From Flavobacteriales bacterium (lineage in GTDB: Bacteria > Bacteroidota > Bacteroidia > Flavobacteriales_F > PHOS-HE28), in assembly GCA_016788205.1 (NCBI GenBank), contig JAEUTA010000013.1, forward strand, positions 86,186 to 150,185: 64,000 nucleotides of DNA. Reading direction: 5' to 3'. Both the position numbers and the translations under genes were made by a program. Below the pieces are notes generated by a model. That model was given only the letters and a program-made list of their open reading frames with translations. It made no database searches and was not told the origin of the DNA. This document shows, piece after piece, positions 26,478 through 34,885 of the stretch. Positions within the stretch are counted from its first letter, which is position 1; each line of letters begins with the position of its first letter.

Positions 26478-28338
26478 AGTTGATCCGCTCCACCCGTTCC
26501 ATCACATCACCGATCTGTAGTTTCCAGACAATGTCCATTCCGCTCACCACCTCACCGAAACGGGTGTAACGCCCATCGAGATGTGGCGTTGGGCTATGCG
26601 TGATGAAGAACTGGCAACTCTCCGTATCACGGCCCGCAGATGCCAGGCCGACCGAGCCGGTGGTGAAGGGTGTGCTGCCGATCTCCGTGCGCAAGGTCCA
26701 GGGCATACCCCCGTAACCATTGCCGCGAGGACAACCGCCTTGCAACACGAAGTTCGGCACCAGGCGATGGAAGGCTTTGCCATTGTAGTACCCAGCGGTA
26801 ACGAGCGAATCGAACACGAGACTGCTTCCGGGGCATTCGTCCACATCGGTCTTGATGATGATCTCGCCTTTGTTGGTCACGATGCGGTAGCGCTGGCCCT
26901 GCTGCAATGCGCGCAACTTGACCGGGTCGATCGGATGGTTGAACGGTGGTGCTTGGTGCGTCCGCACCGCTGCGCCATCACGTTTGGCCGCCAGATCATT
27001 GAGTAGTTGGATCGCTTCCAGATCCCGCAACGAATGCAATGCGGTGCGTGCCTGCTGTTCCACTTCCGGAGGAAAGAGCACGCTCAATTCACGAGGTTGC
27101 GCTCCGGTCAACTTTTCGGCCGCCGCGCAGATCAGGCCAGGATCGCCGCTGCCGAATACCCGGTGCCAGAACGGTGAAGCCTGCGCCACCTGCATGTCAC
27201 CAGAGATCGCGCGCGGCATGGTCATGGCCCACAGGTTGCGATCAGCCATCACATCGAAAGCCGCTTGTCGGATCGCTGGATGCCTGTCGCTGTACACGAC
27301 CTTCTCAAGCACCCGGTCACCGTATTCATCATCCGTCATGCTCAGCGCCTTGATCCGTTCGGCCTCGGCGTAAGGTCCATGTGCGGTGTCGGTGCGCAAG
27401 ACCAGTACCGCCTTTTTCTGCGCATCCCGGTTGTAGGCCATCAACCCGCGAAGTCGGTTCTTGGTCAATGCATCGAACCATCGATCGTTCTCCGTGACTG
27501 ACCAGTAAGAGCCACCACGACTGAACACACCGCCGTTGTGCAGTGCATCGATCGCGGCAGTGCGTATTGCCGGAACGGAGTCGTTCACCCATGCCAGTAA
27601 GGAGTCACGCGTTCGTTCATCGGGGTTGAAGCCCAAGGCTGTCATCGCCGAAATGCGCAAGGAGAGCGGCTGATCCCTTTGTGCGGATCCAAGCAACAAC
27701 GTCTGTCGCCGGGCGCCAGGGATCTGCGCAAGCGCTCGCACCAACGTCGCCTTCACATCGGGATCCCGTTCTTCTGTCACTGCACGCAGCACCAGCGCAC
27801 TGTCCTTCAACAATAGCGCTGGGGCCAGTCGCCTGATCGCATCCGCTGCGCGCATCCTTTCCTGACCGCTGCTGCGCTCCAAGTAGTAGATGGCGGGTGC
27901 CAGTTCTTTCAGCTTGCTGCGCCGTTGCAGGTTCAGGAACAGGGCGCTCAAGTAAGCGCGATGTACGGTGCTGTCCCGCTCGCGATCCGAGAGCTCGGCC
28001 ATACGATCGACGGTGCTGTCGTTGGCGATGAAGCCGAGAGCGAACACCGCATTCACGCGTACATCGACAGAAGTATCGGCCAATGCACGCAGCAGACAAC
28101 CGGCCGAAGCAGAGTCTTGTAGCGATGCGAAAGCCAATGCCGCCGCTGCGCGGATGGTCGACGACGTGTCTTTCAACAGCACGCAAAGAGCCTCCGTGTT
28201 CCGGTGCTCTTGTGCTTCAAGGACCGGCCACAACCTTGGGTCGGCCCAGCGGTTCGGCAGGGGAGGCGCGGGCTTTTTCGCCGGGCCACAGCCGAGAAGT
28301 ACCGTAACGGCGAATAGCGAAAGCAAGGGGATGCGCAT
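26476..28338 (-). CDS. Lipoprotein with HEAT repeats and a C-terminal cyclophilin-type peptidyl-prolyl isomerase
   Basis: 620 residues. Signal peptide with VLLGC and Cys17 as lipidation site. Residues ~30-380 are HEAT-like helical repeats (for example STIRAAAALAFASLQD, VDVRVNAVFALGFIAND, VRALAQIPGARR). The last ~150 residues form a cyclophilin domain: IVTNKGEIIIKTD, GYYNGKAFHRLVPNFVLQGG, GSVGLAS and SCQFFITHSPTPHLDGRYTRFGEVV, with the catalytic Arg in FHR. It likely helps fold or scaffold proteins in the cell envelope. The HEAT-plus-PPIase layout is one I associate with Bacteroidota. A GATCTTCG box lies a few bases before the ATG. Confidence 0.9.
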   Translation of the reverse strand: MRIPLLSLFAVTVLLGCGPAKKPAPPLPNRWADPRLWPVLEAQEHRNTEALCVLLKDTSSTIRAAAALAFASLQDSASAGCLLRALADTSVDVRVNAVFALGFIANDSTVDRMAELSDRERDSTVHRAYLSALFLNLQRRSKLKELAPAIYYLERSSGQERMRAADAIRRLAPALLLKDSALVLRAVTEERDPDVKATLVRALAQIPGARRQTLLLGSAQRDQPLSLRISAMTALGFNPDERTRDSLLAWVNDSVPAIRTAAIDALHNGGVFSRGGSYWSVTENDRWFDALTKNRLRGLMAYNRDAQKKAVLVLRTDTAHGPYAEAERIKALSMTDDEYGDRVLEKVVYSDRHPAIRQAAFDVMADRNLWAMTMPRAISGDMQVAQASPFWHRVFGSGDPGLICAAAEKLTGAQPRELSVLFPPEVEQQARTALHSLRDLEAIQLLNDLAAKRDGAAVRTHQAPPFNHPIDPVKLRALQQGQRYRIVTNKGEIIIKTDVDECPGSSLVFDSLVTAGYYNGKAFHRLVPNFVLQGGCPRGNGYGGMPWTLRTEIGSTPFTTGSVGLASAGRDTESCQFFITHSPTPHLDGRYTRFGEVVSGMDIVWKLQIGDVMERVERIN

Positions 28339-28393
28339 GGCTACGAAGATCGTTCACCGGACGGTTCGTATTTCGTTGCGCGAGGTCCGGGTC

Positions 28394-28612
28394 CTACTTG
28401 CCGAAGTTCAACGCGGTTCGTTTCACGAACAAATTCGTCAGGTCCCAACCGAAATAGCGCAGCGCGCCAAGCAGCACCATGGTGGCCGTGGCTTCATCGA
28501 TGTTGCCCACCAGCGGTAGGTTGTCCGGTAGGAATTCGAACACACCGAACGTCGGGTTCACCAGGTAGATGAACGCGAGGACACCGGCGAGGGTGACAAA
28601 GAGCTTTTTCAT
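28394..28612 (-). CDS. Small DUF1232-like membrane protein
   Basis: 72 residues from MKKLFVTLAG. One hydrophobic N-terminal segment, then YLVNPTFGVFEFLPDNLPLVGNIDEATATMVLLGALRYFG, matching the YLxxPxDxxPDxxPxxGxxDD pattern of the DUF1232 (YkvA) family with Asp residues partly replaced. Function unknown. The frame reaches 28630 but ATG 28612 gives a natural signal-anchor start. Confidence 0.75.
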   Translation of the reverse strand: MKKLFVTLAGVLAFIYLVNPTFGVFEFLPDNLPLVGNIDEATATMVLLGALRYFGWDLTNLFVKRTALNFGK

Positions 28613-28675
28613 GGCGAAGCGGTCATGCAAGCGTCATGCCAACGACAAAGTGACACGCGGTCGTACGGTCAACGG

Positions 28676-28684
28676 TAAATTCGC
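28676..28684 (+). promoter_or_regulatory. -7 promoter box TAAATTCGC before the M28 peptidase gene
   Basis: TAAATTCGC ends eight bases before the ATG at 28693, giving a near-leaderless mRNA. Confidence 0.5.
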
Positions 28685-28692
28685 ACCCCGCC

Positions 28693-30357
28693 ATGAAGAA
28701 CCTCTTACTACTCTCGCTCTCCCTGCTCAGCAGCGCCGTGTTAGCCCAGCAGAAGCCCGATGCTGACGTGCTAGATCAGATGCGCTACGATGTGCAATAC
28801 CTCGCCAGCGATCAGCTCGAAGGGCGTGAGGCTGGCACTCCGGGGGAGAAGTTGGCCGTGGACTACATCGCTGCCAAATTCGGCAACCTCGGACTGATGC
28901 CTTATGGGGACAGCGCGAGCTACATCCAGGCATTCAACTTCAGCGCGGATCCGGTGCTCGGTGCGAACAACACCCTGCAGATCGGGCGCGGCAAGCTGAT
29001 GGTCGACGAACAGTTCGCTGTATTGCCTTTCAGCGGGAATGGCGTTGCACGAGCGAAGGTGAAGAAAGTGGGCTACGGTATCCAGGCGCCGGACTTGAAG
29101 TACGACGACTACTCCGACGAAGAAGTGAAGGGATGGATCGCTGCCATCGCCATCGGCTCACCGGATGGGATACACCCGCACAGCAAATACCTCGCTTACC
29201 ATGACCTGAGCGCCCGGGCCGCGAAGGCCGCGGAACTCGGAGCTGTAGGTGTGGTGTTCTACAACGATGACAAGGATGTGGAGGAGCCCTCGTTCAACTT
29301 CAACGCGAAGGTGAAAGCCATTGGTATCCCCGTATTCTACCTGAAGGGCGATAGCTATCACGAGTACATCATCACGGGGAATCCGTTCGTGGGCAACGTG
29401 GATGTGCAACGTCCGCAACGCACGGCCTACAACGTGGTAGGCCTGCTGGATCGCGGCAAGGACAACGTGGTGGTGATCGGCGCGCACCTGGACCACCTGG
29501 GTTACGGCGACGAAGGTTCCTTGCATCGCGGCGAGAAGGCGATCCACAACGGTGCTGATGACAATGCCAGTGGTATCGCGGTGATGCTTGCGCTGGCAAC
29601 GGACCTTGCGGAGATGGACCAGGCCAGCGCGAACGATTACCTCTTCATCGCCTTCAGCGGGGAAGAGAAGGGACTCTACGGATCGAACCACTGGACGAAG
29701 CATCCAACGCTTCCGATCAGCACGCTCAACTACATGATCAACCTCGACATGGTGGGTCGTCTCGATACGAGTAACGTCATCGGCGTGAACGGCGTGGGCA
29801 CATCACCCGCTTGGGCCGAGGTCGATCGTGTGCTCATCGGTGGCTTGAAGGCGAAGACCACCACGAGCGGCGTAGGACCCAGTGACCACACGAGCTTCTA
29901 CCTGCAAGGTGTGCCCGCCATCCATTTCTTCACCGGCACGCACGCCGACTACCACAAGCCCAGCGACGATGTGGAGAAGATCAACTTCGATGGTATGCTG
30001 AAGGTGACGCGCTACATCGAGTCGCTCATCACCACCTTGAACGACGATGGCAAAGTGGCGTTCACGAAGACGGAGGATGTGAACAGCGAGAACGTGCCGC
30101 GTTTCAAAGTCACGTTGGGCGTGGTGCCCGATTACCTCTACGATGGAAAAGGCATGCGCATCGATGGTATCACCGATGGCAAACCAGCCGCTGTGGCGGG
30201 CCTCAAGGTCGGTGACGTGGTGGTGAAGCTCGGTGCCATCGACGTGACCGATATGATGGCCTACATGAAGGGCCTCAGCCTATTCAGCAAGGGCGATACC
30301 GCGCCGATCAAGGTATTGCGTGAAGGGAAAGAGGTGGAAACCACGGTGACCTTCTGA
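28693..30357 (+). CDS. Secreted M28 family zinc aminopeptidase with PA and PDZ domains
   Basis: 554 residues with a signal peptide (residues 1-18, cut after LAQ). A PA-type domain (~90-240) is inserted before the metallopeptidase core. Zinc ligands appear in the family order: GAHLDHLG (His), NGADDNASG (Asp), SGEEKGLYG (Glu pair), NLDMVGR (Asp) and GTHADYHKPSDD (His). A PDZ-like domain closes the protein (~470-550: GMRIDGITDGKPAAVAGLKVGDVVVKLG). It should remove N-terminal residues from peptides in the periplasm or outside the cell. No T9SS sorting domain. Confidence 0.93.
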   Translation: MKNLLLLSLSLLSSAVLAQQKPDADVLDQMRYDVQYLASDQLEGREAGTPGEKLAVDYIAAKFGNLGLMPYGDSASYIQAFNFSADPVLGANNTLQIGRGKLMVDEQFAVLPFSGNGVARAKVKKVGYGIQAPDLKYDDYSDEEVKGWIAAIAIGSPDGIHPHSKYLAYHDLSARAAKAAELGAVGVVFYNDDKDVEEPSFNFNAKVKAIGIPVFYLKGDSYHEYIITGNPFVGNVDVQRPQRTAYNVVGLLDRGKDNVVVIGAHLDHLGYGDEGSLHRGEKAIHNGADDNASGIAVMLALATDLAEMDQASANDYLFIAFSGEEKGLYGSNHWTKHPTLPISTLNYMINLDMVGRLDTSNVIGVNGVGTSPAWAEVDRVLIGGLKAKTTTSGVGPSDHTSFYLQGVPAIHFFTGTHADYHKPSDDVEKINFDGMLKVTRYIESLITTLNDDGKVAFTKTEDVNSENVPRFKVTLGVVPDYLYDGKGMRIDGITDGKPAAVAGLKVGDVVVKLGAIDVTDMMAYMKGLSLFSKGDTAPIKVLREGKEVETTVTF

Positions 30358-30398
30358 CCTTTTCGGCTGCCGATGCGGGTTCCGTACGCACCCGTACC

Positions 30399-30438
30399 GT
30401 CGACCCCGTCATCCCGGCCTTGAGCCGGGAGGGTCGAC
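30399..30438. repeat. Hairpin-forming intergenic repeat (GTCATCCCGGCCTTGAGCCGGGA type)
   Basis: CCCGGC (30413-30418) pairs with GCCGGG (30424-30429) and the outer GTCGACCC (30399-30406) with GGGTCGAC (30431-30438), giving a compound stem. The CATCCCGGC..GCCGGG core is a motif I know as widespread between bacterial genes. There is no T-run, so a classical terminator is unlikely, though it could protect or end the peptidase mRNA. Confidence 0.65.
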
Positions 30439-30488
30439 CTACACGGGCCTCGTAACAATGTGGGATCCTTCACCGATCTTCACGCCCG

Positions 30489-31487
30489 ATGAACGCTGCA
30501 CAACGGATCGCCGTCATAGGAGCCGGTAGCTGGGGCACCGCCCTGGTGAAGCTGCTGACCACCACGCAGGAAAAGGTCGGCTGGTGGGTGCGTAAGCCCG
30601 CCACGATCGAGCACATCCGCAAGTACGGGCACAACCCGGACTACACCAGCGCTGCACAGTTCGAGGTGGAACGCCTGGCGATGGACAACGACATCCATGC
30701 CGTGGTGAAGAACGCCGATGTGCTGGTGCTTGCCGTCCCGAGCGCATTCCTGAAAGGCGCGTTGGATCAACTGGAAAAGAACGAACTGAAAGGCAAGACC
30801 ATCTACAGCGCGGTGAAGGGCATCGTGCCGGAGACGAACCAGATCGTGGGCGAGTACCTCTTCCAGCACTGGGGTATCGCCGAGAACGATTTTGGTGTGA
30901 TCTGTGGTCCGTGCCATGCCGAGGAAGTCGCTATGGAACGCCTCAGCTACCTCACCATCGCCAGTCAGGACCAGACCAAGGCGCAAGCGATGGCGAAAGC
31001 GCTAAGCGGACGTTTCCTGAAGACCACATTGAGCGATGACATCTACGGAACGGAGTACGGCGCCATCCTGAAGAACGTGGTGGCCGTATGTGCAGGCATC
31101 AGTGTGGGTCTCGGTTACGGCGACAATTTCCGCGCAGTGCTCGTGAGCCGGTCCATCCAGGAGATCGCGCGTTTCGTGAAAGCCGTGCATCCGATCGATC
31201 GTGACATCAACGAGCCCGCCTACCTCGGTGATCTGTTGGTGACCGCCTATTCCACCTTCAGCCGCAACCGCGAATTCGGCACCATGGTGGGCAAGGGCTA
31301 CAGTGTGAAAGCGGCCCAGATGGAGATGAACATGGTGGCAGAGGGCTATTACGCCGTGAAGTGCGTGCACGAGATCAATACGAAGTTGAAGGTGGACATG
31401 CCGATCAGCGAGGCCACCTACCGCATGCTCTATGAAAAGATGGCTCCCAGCATGGAGATGCGCCTGCTAAGCGACCGGCTCGCGTGA
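30489..31487 (+). CDS. gpsA: Glycerol-3-phosphate dehydrogenase [NAD(P)+]
   Basis: 332 residues. Makes sn-glycerol-3-phosphate from dihydroxyacetone phosphate for phospholipids. The Rossmann motif is AVIGAGSWGTALVKLL; VLVLAVPSAFL and AVKGIVPE follow; the catalytic Lys is in ILKNVVAVCAGISVGLGYGDNFRA. Full length. A weak GATCTTCAC box precedes the ATG by about six bases. Stop is only four bases from the convergent exporter gene. Confidence 0.95.
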   Translation: MNAAQRIAVIGAGSWGTALVKLLTTTQEKVGWWVRKPATIEHIRKYGHNPDYTSAAQFEVERLAMDNDIHAVVKNADVLVLAVPSAFLKGALDQLEKNELKGKTIYSAVKGIVPETNQIVGEYLFQHWGIAENDFGVICGPCHAEEVAMERLSYLTIASQDQTKAQAMAKALSGRFLKTTLSDDIYGTEYGAILKNVVAVCAGISVGLGYGDNFRAVLVSRSIQEIARFVKAVHPIDRDINEPAYLGDLLVTAYSTFSRNREFGTMVGKGYSVKAAQMEMNMVAEGYYAVKCVHEINTKLKVDMPISEATYRMLYEKMAPSMEMRLLSDRLA

Positions 31488-31491
31488 TCGT

Positions 31492-32106
31492 TCAGCTGCG
31501 AAGGATCGCAACGAGTCCGCTGATCACCAGCACACCACCCACCGCGCGGAAGAGCAAGTGCAACGTGCGCGGCTCCCACTTCTCCAAGGCGCGACGCCCC
31601 AGTCTTACAAGCTGGAGGAGGAGCAGCATGGCACCGGCGAAAGCGCCCAACCCGAAGGCCAGCATGTCCAGCCAGCCAAGGGGCGTGAAACCGAACGAGC
31701 TGAGCGCTAACCGGACTCCGCTCCAGAATAGGATGAGTTGCGGATTGAGCATTCCCAGGAGGAATCCCTTGCGTACCCCACTCGCTTTCACGTTCACCTT
31801 CTCCAGGTCGAAGGCAGGCTTGAACAGGACCACGAAATAGACGCCCAAGGCGACCAGGATACCCCCCACCAGACGAGCCACGCCTTGTGGGCTCAACCCA
31901 AGCGCATCGAGCAACCACGAAGCGAACTGGAAGGCTAGCACCGCATAGATGAACTCGGGGATAGCTCCGCCCAGCGCCATTCGCCTCCCAGCTTCCGGGC
32001 CGCGCTTCACGGTGTGCGCGAGCACGGCCGTATTCACGAGGCCGGCCTGCAACGAGCCGATGATGCTCGCCACTGTCGCGATCAAAAAGATGTAGAACGC
32101 CTCCAC
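31492..32106 (-). CDS. LysE/RhtB-family amino-acid exporter
   Basis: 204 residues with about six membrane segments. FLIATVASIIGSLQAGLVNTAVLAHTVKRGPEAGRRMALGGAIPEF fits the LysE/RhtB start, in which a G-x-x-x-G/P-G region lies in the first segment, though the usual PGP is replaced. NPQLILFWSG is the conserved NPK-like loop. Substrate not predictable. The frame opens at a TTG (32115), but that codon overlaps a TAATTTGC -7 box; the GTG at 32106, five bases after the box, is the better start. Confidence 0.83.
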   Translation of the reverse strand: MEAFYIFLIATVASIIGSLQAGLVNTAVLAHTVKRGPEAGRRMALGGAIPEFIYAVLAFQFASWLLDALGLSPQGVARLVGGILVALGVYFVVLFKPAFDLEKVNVKASGVRKGFLLGMLNPQLILFWSGVRLALSSFGFTPLGWLDMLAFGLGAFAGAMLLLLQLVRLGRRALEKWEPRTLHLLFRAVGGVLVISGLVAILRS

Positions 32107-32108
32107 GT

Positions 32109-32171
32109 TGCGCAAATTAGGCCACTTCGTTCATGTGTTAAGAACCGGTGGAACGGGCCTAATGCGCGCAA
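32109..32171. promoter_or_regulatory. Divergent-promoter inverted repeat upstream of the LysE-type gene
   Basis: ATTAGGCC at 32116-32123 pairs with GGCCTAAT at 32156-32163, and the flanking TTGCGC and GCGCAA extend the symmetry to about 14 of 16 positions. The left arm contains the minus-strand box TAATTTGC (32112-32119). It could be an operator or a hairpin. Confidence 0.4.
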
Positions 32172-32251
32172 GAGAATACGTTTGTTCCGACAAGCCGTAG
32201 GCGCGGTCGGAGCAGTACGTATTCCGAAGCGGTATTAGCGGCGCTAACGCA

Positions 32252-32485
32252 ATGCCACGCCTCCGTTTCCACTGGGATTTCTTCGGACCCGATGCCGAGC
32301 CCACGGCCGTACACTTCCTAAAGCACCTCGATACGTTCTGCGCGCGCGAGGGTGTCACAGGGCATGCCCATTGGACAGCCCCACGATCGGCGGGGTACAC
32401 CGCGACGATGGAATGCGACGAGCAGTACATGATCCTGATCCGCGATGCTTTGCGCCCCAAGCGCGCGGAGCGTGTCCTGGAGTGA
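32252..32485 (+). CDS. Small protein of unknown function (77 aa)
   Basis: 77 residues, no signal peptide. WDFFGPDAEPTAVHFLKHLDTF and a His/Trp/Cys-containing middle (HAHW, MECDEQYMILIRDALRPKRAERVL) have the look of a compact conserved alpha/beta protein rather than noise: the frame starts at ATG and fills the gap, ending directly against the aldehyde dehydrogenase stop. I do not recognise the family. Confidence 0.6.
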   Translation: MPRLRFHWDFFGPDAEPTAVHFLKHLDTFCAREGVTGHAHWTAPRSAGYTATMECDEQYMILIRDALRPKRAERVLE

Positions 32486-33856
32486 TCAGAGGGCTTGTCG
32501 CAGGATCTGCTCCTTGAGCTTCGTGTAGGGCGGCTCCTGCAAGCCATGGTCGACCAAGGTGCTGGCGTTGACCACCCCACGTTGGTGACTGAACAGATCG
32601 AAGGAGTGCCGACCATGGTACCGTCCCATGCCGCTGGTACCGAGACCTCCGAAGGGAAGCGCGGAGTTGCCGAACTGCAACATGCAATGGTTGATGCAAG
32701 CGCCACCAGAGGGGATCCGATCCAGGAACCAGCGCCGGGAGCGCTCATCGTTGCTGAAGATGTAGGCAGCCAGCGGGAACGGGTTACGTCGTGTGATGGT
32801 GATAACCTCTTCGCGTTCCGTCCAGGGGATCACCGGAAGCACCGGCCCGAAGATCTCTTCGCTCATCACCGGGCTGTCGAGCTTCACATCGGTAAGCACG
32901 GTGGGCGCGATGTAACGATCATGCGCATCGTGCTGACCGCCGATAACAGTGCGTCCCTGGCTCAGGTAGGTGCTGACCGTATCGAAGCGCTTGCTGTTGA
33001 CCAGTCGGGCATAATGCGCACTCCGCTGCGGGTCATCGCCGTAAGCCTTCTTCACGAAACGAGCGTAACGATCGAGGAACTCATCCATCACGGAAGTGTG
33101 CACCAAGGCATGGTCCGTGGCGATGCATGTCTGCCCGGCGTTGAAGTACTTGCTCCAGGCGATGCGCTTCGCAGCGACGTTCAGGTTCACCTTTCGATCC
33201 ACGATCGCCGGACTTTTGCCACCGAGTTCCAGCGTGACAGGAACCAGTTGTGGTGCGGCCAATGAAAGGATGATGCGGCCCACGCGCGGACTGCCGGTGA
33301 AGAACACGTGGTCGAAACGAAAGCCGTTCATCAAAGCGGGCACCACTTCTCCGCCGGGCCCTTGAACAACGTGAACGTGCTCGGGAGCAAGCGCTTCTTG
33401 AATGATGCGCTCGATGACCGCAGAGGTAGCAGGGACCTCTTCGCTCGGTTTCAAGACCACGCTGTTGCCTGCCGCGATCGCGCCGACGAGTGGCGAAAGC
33501 AGAAGCAACACCGGATAGTTCCATGGAGCGATGATCAACACCACGCCGAGCGGCTCCTTGTGCAAGGTGCTTTCCGCCAACTGGATGGCCAACGGTGTGG
33601 GGACATGCTGCGGTGCGGACCAATGCTTCAGCTTATCCAGCGCCTCGTCGATGGCCGAAAGCACCAGACCGATATCGCTCATGTAGGCCTCGAAACGCGG
33701 CTTGCGCATGTCGGCATGCATCGCTTGGAGCAGTTCCTCCTCGTGCTGCAACAGGCTTTTCCGCAGGGCCTTCAGCGCATCACGCCGATAGGGAAGATCG
33801 CGGGTGCGGCCGCTGTTGAAGTGATCCCGCAGGGCGGAGAGACGATCAGGGCTCAT
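32486..33856 (-). CDS. Aldehyde dehydrogenase (class 3-like)
   Basis: 456 residues, the short form typical of class 3/fatty-aldehyde dehydrogenases. IIAPWNYPVLLLLSPLVGAIAAGNSVVLKPSE, FTGSPRVGR, VTLELGGKSPAIV (general-base Glu) and NAGQTCIATDHALVH (catalytic Cys) are all present, as is EEIFGPVLPVI. It oxidises an aldehyde to the acid with NAD(P)+. The C-terminus GRYHGRHSFDLFSHQRGV also fits class 3. TACCTTGG at 33861-33868 ends four bases before the ATG. Confidence 0.93.
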   Translation of the reverse strand: MSPDRLSALRDHFNSGRTRDLPYRRDALKALRKSLLQHEEELLQAMHADMRKPRFEAYMSDIGLVLSAIDEALDKLKHWSAPQHVPTPLAIQLAESTLHKEPLGVVLIIAPWNYPVLLLLSPLVGAIAAGNSVVLKPSEEVPATSAVIERIIQEALAPEHVHVVQGPGGEVVPALMNGFRFDHVFFTGSPRVGRIILSLAAPQLVPVTLELGGKSPAIVDRKVNLNVAAKRIAWSKYFNAGQTCIATDHALVHTSVMDEFLDRYARFVKKAYGDDPQRSAHYARLVNSKRFDTVSTYLSQGRTVIGGQHDAHDRYIAPTVLTDVKLDSPVMSEEIFGPVLPVIPWTEREEVITITRRNPFPLAAYIFSNDERSRRWFLDRIPSGGACINHCMLQFGNSALPFGGLGTSGMGRYHGRHSFDLFSHQRGVVNASTLVDHGLQEPPYTKLKEQILRQAL

Positions 33857-33860
33857 TCGC

Positions 33861-33868
33861 CCAAGGTA
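33861..33868 (-). promoter_or_regulatory. -7 promoter box TACCTTGG before aldehyde dehydrogenase
   Basis: Minus-strand TACCTTGG four bases before the ATG at 33856; one base different from the TACCTTGC boxes at 14858, 48287 and 58729. Confidence 0.4.
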
Positions 33869-33877
33869 ATGTCTCCC

Positions 33878-34879
33878 TCAAGCTGCGAGGATGAAGTCCA
33901 CGCCTTCGACCAGACCGCGCGACGCCAGGAATGCGGCGATGCGATCACCCGTGCCGCGTTGCGAGATGAAGGAGATGATGACCGCTTCACCGGCTGGAGG
34001 AAGCGCGTCGTGCGGGATGAATGCATAGCCCGGCACTTTGCGCGGCTTCACATCGGTGAACGCATGGATGGTCACGCCCACCTGCTCCAGTTTCGTAGCG
34101 CGATCCCGGCAAAGCCCACTGGTACCTGCGATGATCACCTGACGTCCGTTCAAACGCTTTTGCAGCCATGCGGCGATCCACTTCGCCTTGGTGCTGAAGA
34201 ATGCATCCACGCTGTAGTTGGCATGGGTACGGCTGAGGCGTTGGGGATGGTCGCTCCAGGTGAGCAGTTCTTCAGGCAGCTTGGCGAAGCGCACGCCACG
34301 GTGCATCCAGCGCAACCACAGTTCGTGATCCTCGGGTAGAGGCCCCGTATCATATCCGCCGTAGACATCGACCAACTCGCGTCGGAACAACACACTAGGA
34401 TGCGCCAACGGTGCGTCCACGAAGCGCTTCACATAGTGTTCCTGCGGTGTGAGGATGGCGTTCTGCCAGTCCACGAACCAGCGCATGCCACTGTTGCGCT
34501 CGACGGTGCTTGCGAACTGTGTGCATGTGCCCAGTACACCGACTTCAGGATGAGCCGCGAGGAATTCCACTTGTCGTGCAAGCCGCTCTGGATGGGCGAT
34601 ATCGTCAGCATCCATGCGCGCGATGAACGGTGCGGTGGCTTGAATGAGACCGGTATTCAAGGCATGTGCGATGCCGAGGATGGGCTCTTCGATCAGGCGG
34701 ATGCGATGATCGTTTTGAGCCCAATGCTGAGCCATCGATGCACTTCCATCGCTGCTCGCGTTATCGATGAGCACCAGATCCCATTCTTGGAAGGTCTGAC
34801 CAACGATGCTGCCGATCGCTGTATCAAACGTTGAAACGGCATTGTGAAAAGGAAGGAGGATCCTGACCTGCGGCTGCAT
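33878..34879 (-). CDS. Family 2 glycosyltransferase
   Basis: 333 residues. The GT-A fold opens with VRILLPFHNAVSTFDTAIGSI, then LIDNASSDGSASMA, FIARMDADDIAHPERL (DxDD metal site) and GGYDTGPLPEDHELWLR, all typical GT2 motifs. The C-terminal ~90 residues (QVIIAGTSGLCRDRATKLEQVGV) look like a small Rossmann-like extra domain, possibly a nucleotide- or partner-binding part. Acceptor unknown. It starts six bases after the outer-membrane-like gene on the same strand. Confidence 0.87.
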   Translation of the reverse strand: MQPQVRILLPFHNAVSTFDTAIGSIVGQTFQEWDLVLIDNASSDGSASMAQHWAQNDHRIRLIEEPILGIAHALNTGLIQATAPFIARMDADDIAHPERLARQVEFLAAHPEVGVLGTCTQFASTVERNSGMRWFVDWQNAILTPQEHYVKRFVDAPLAHPSVLFRRELVDVYGGYDTGPLPEDHELWLRWMHRGVRFAKLPEELLTWSDHPQRLSRTHANYSVDAFFSTKAKWIAAWLQKRLNGRQVIIAGTSGLCRDRATKLEQVGVTIHAFTDVKPRKVPGYAFIPHDALPPAGEAVIISFISQRGTGDRIAAFLASRGLVEGVDFILAA

Positions 34880-34885
34880 GAGCGG

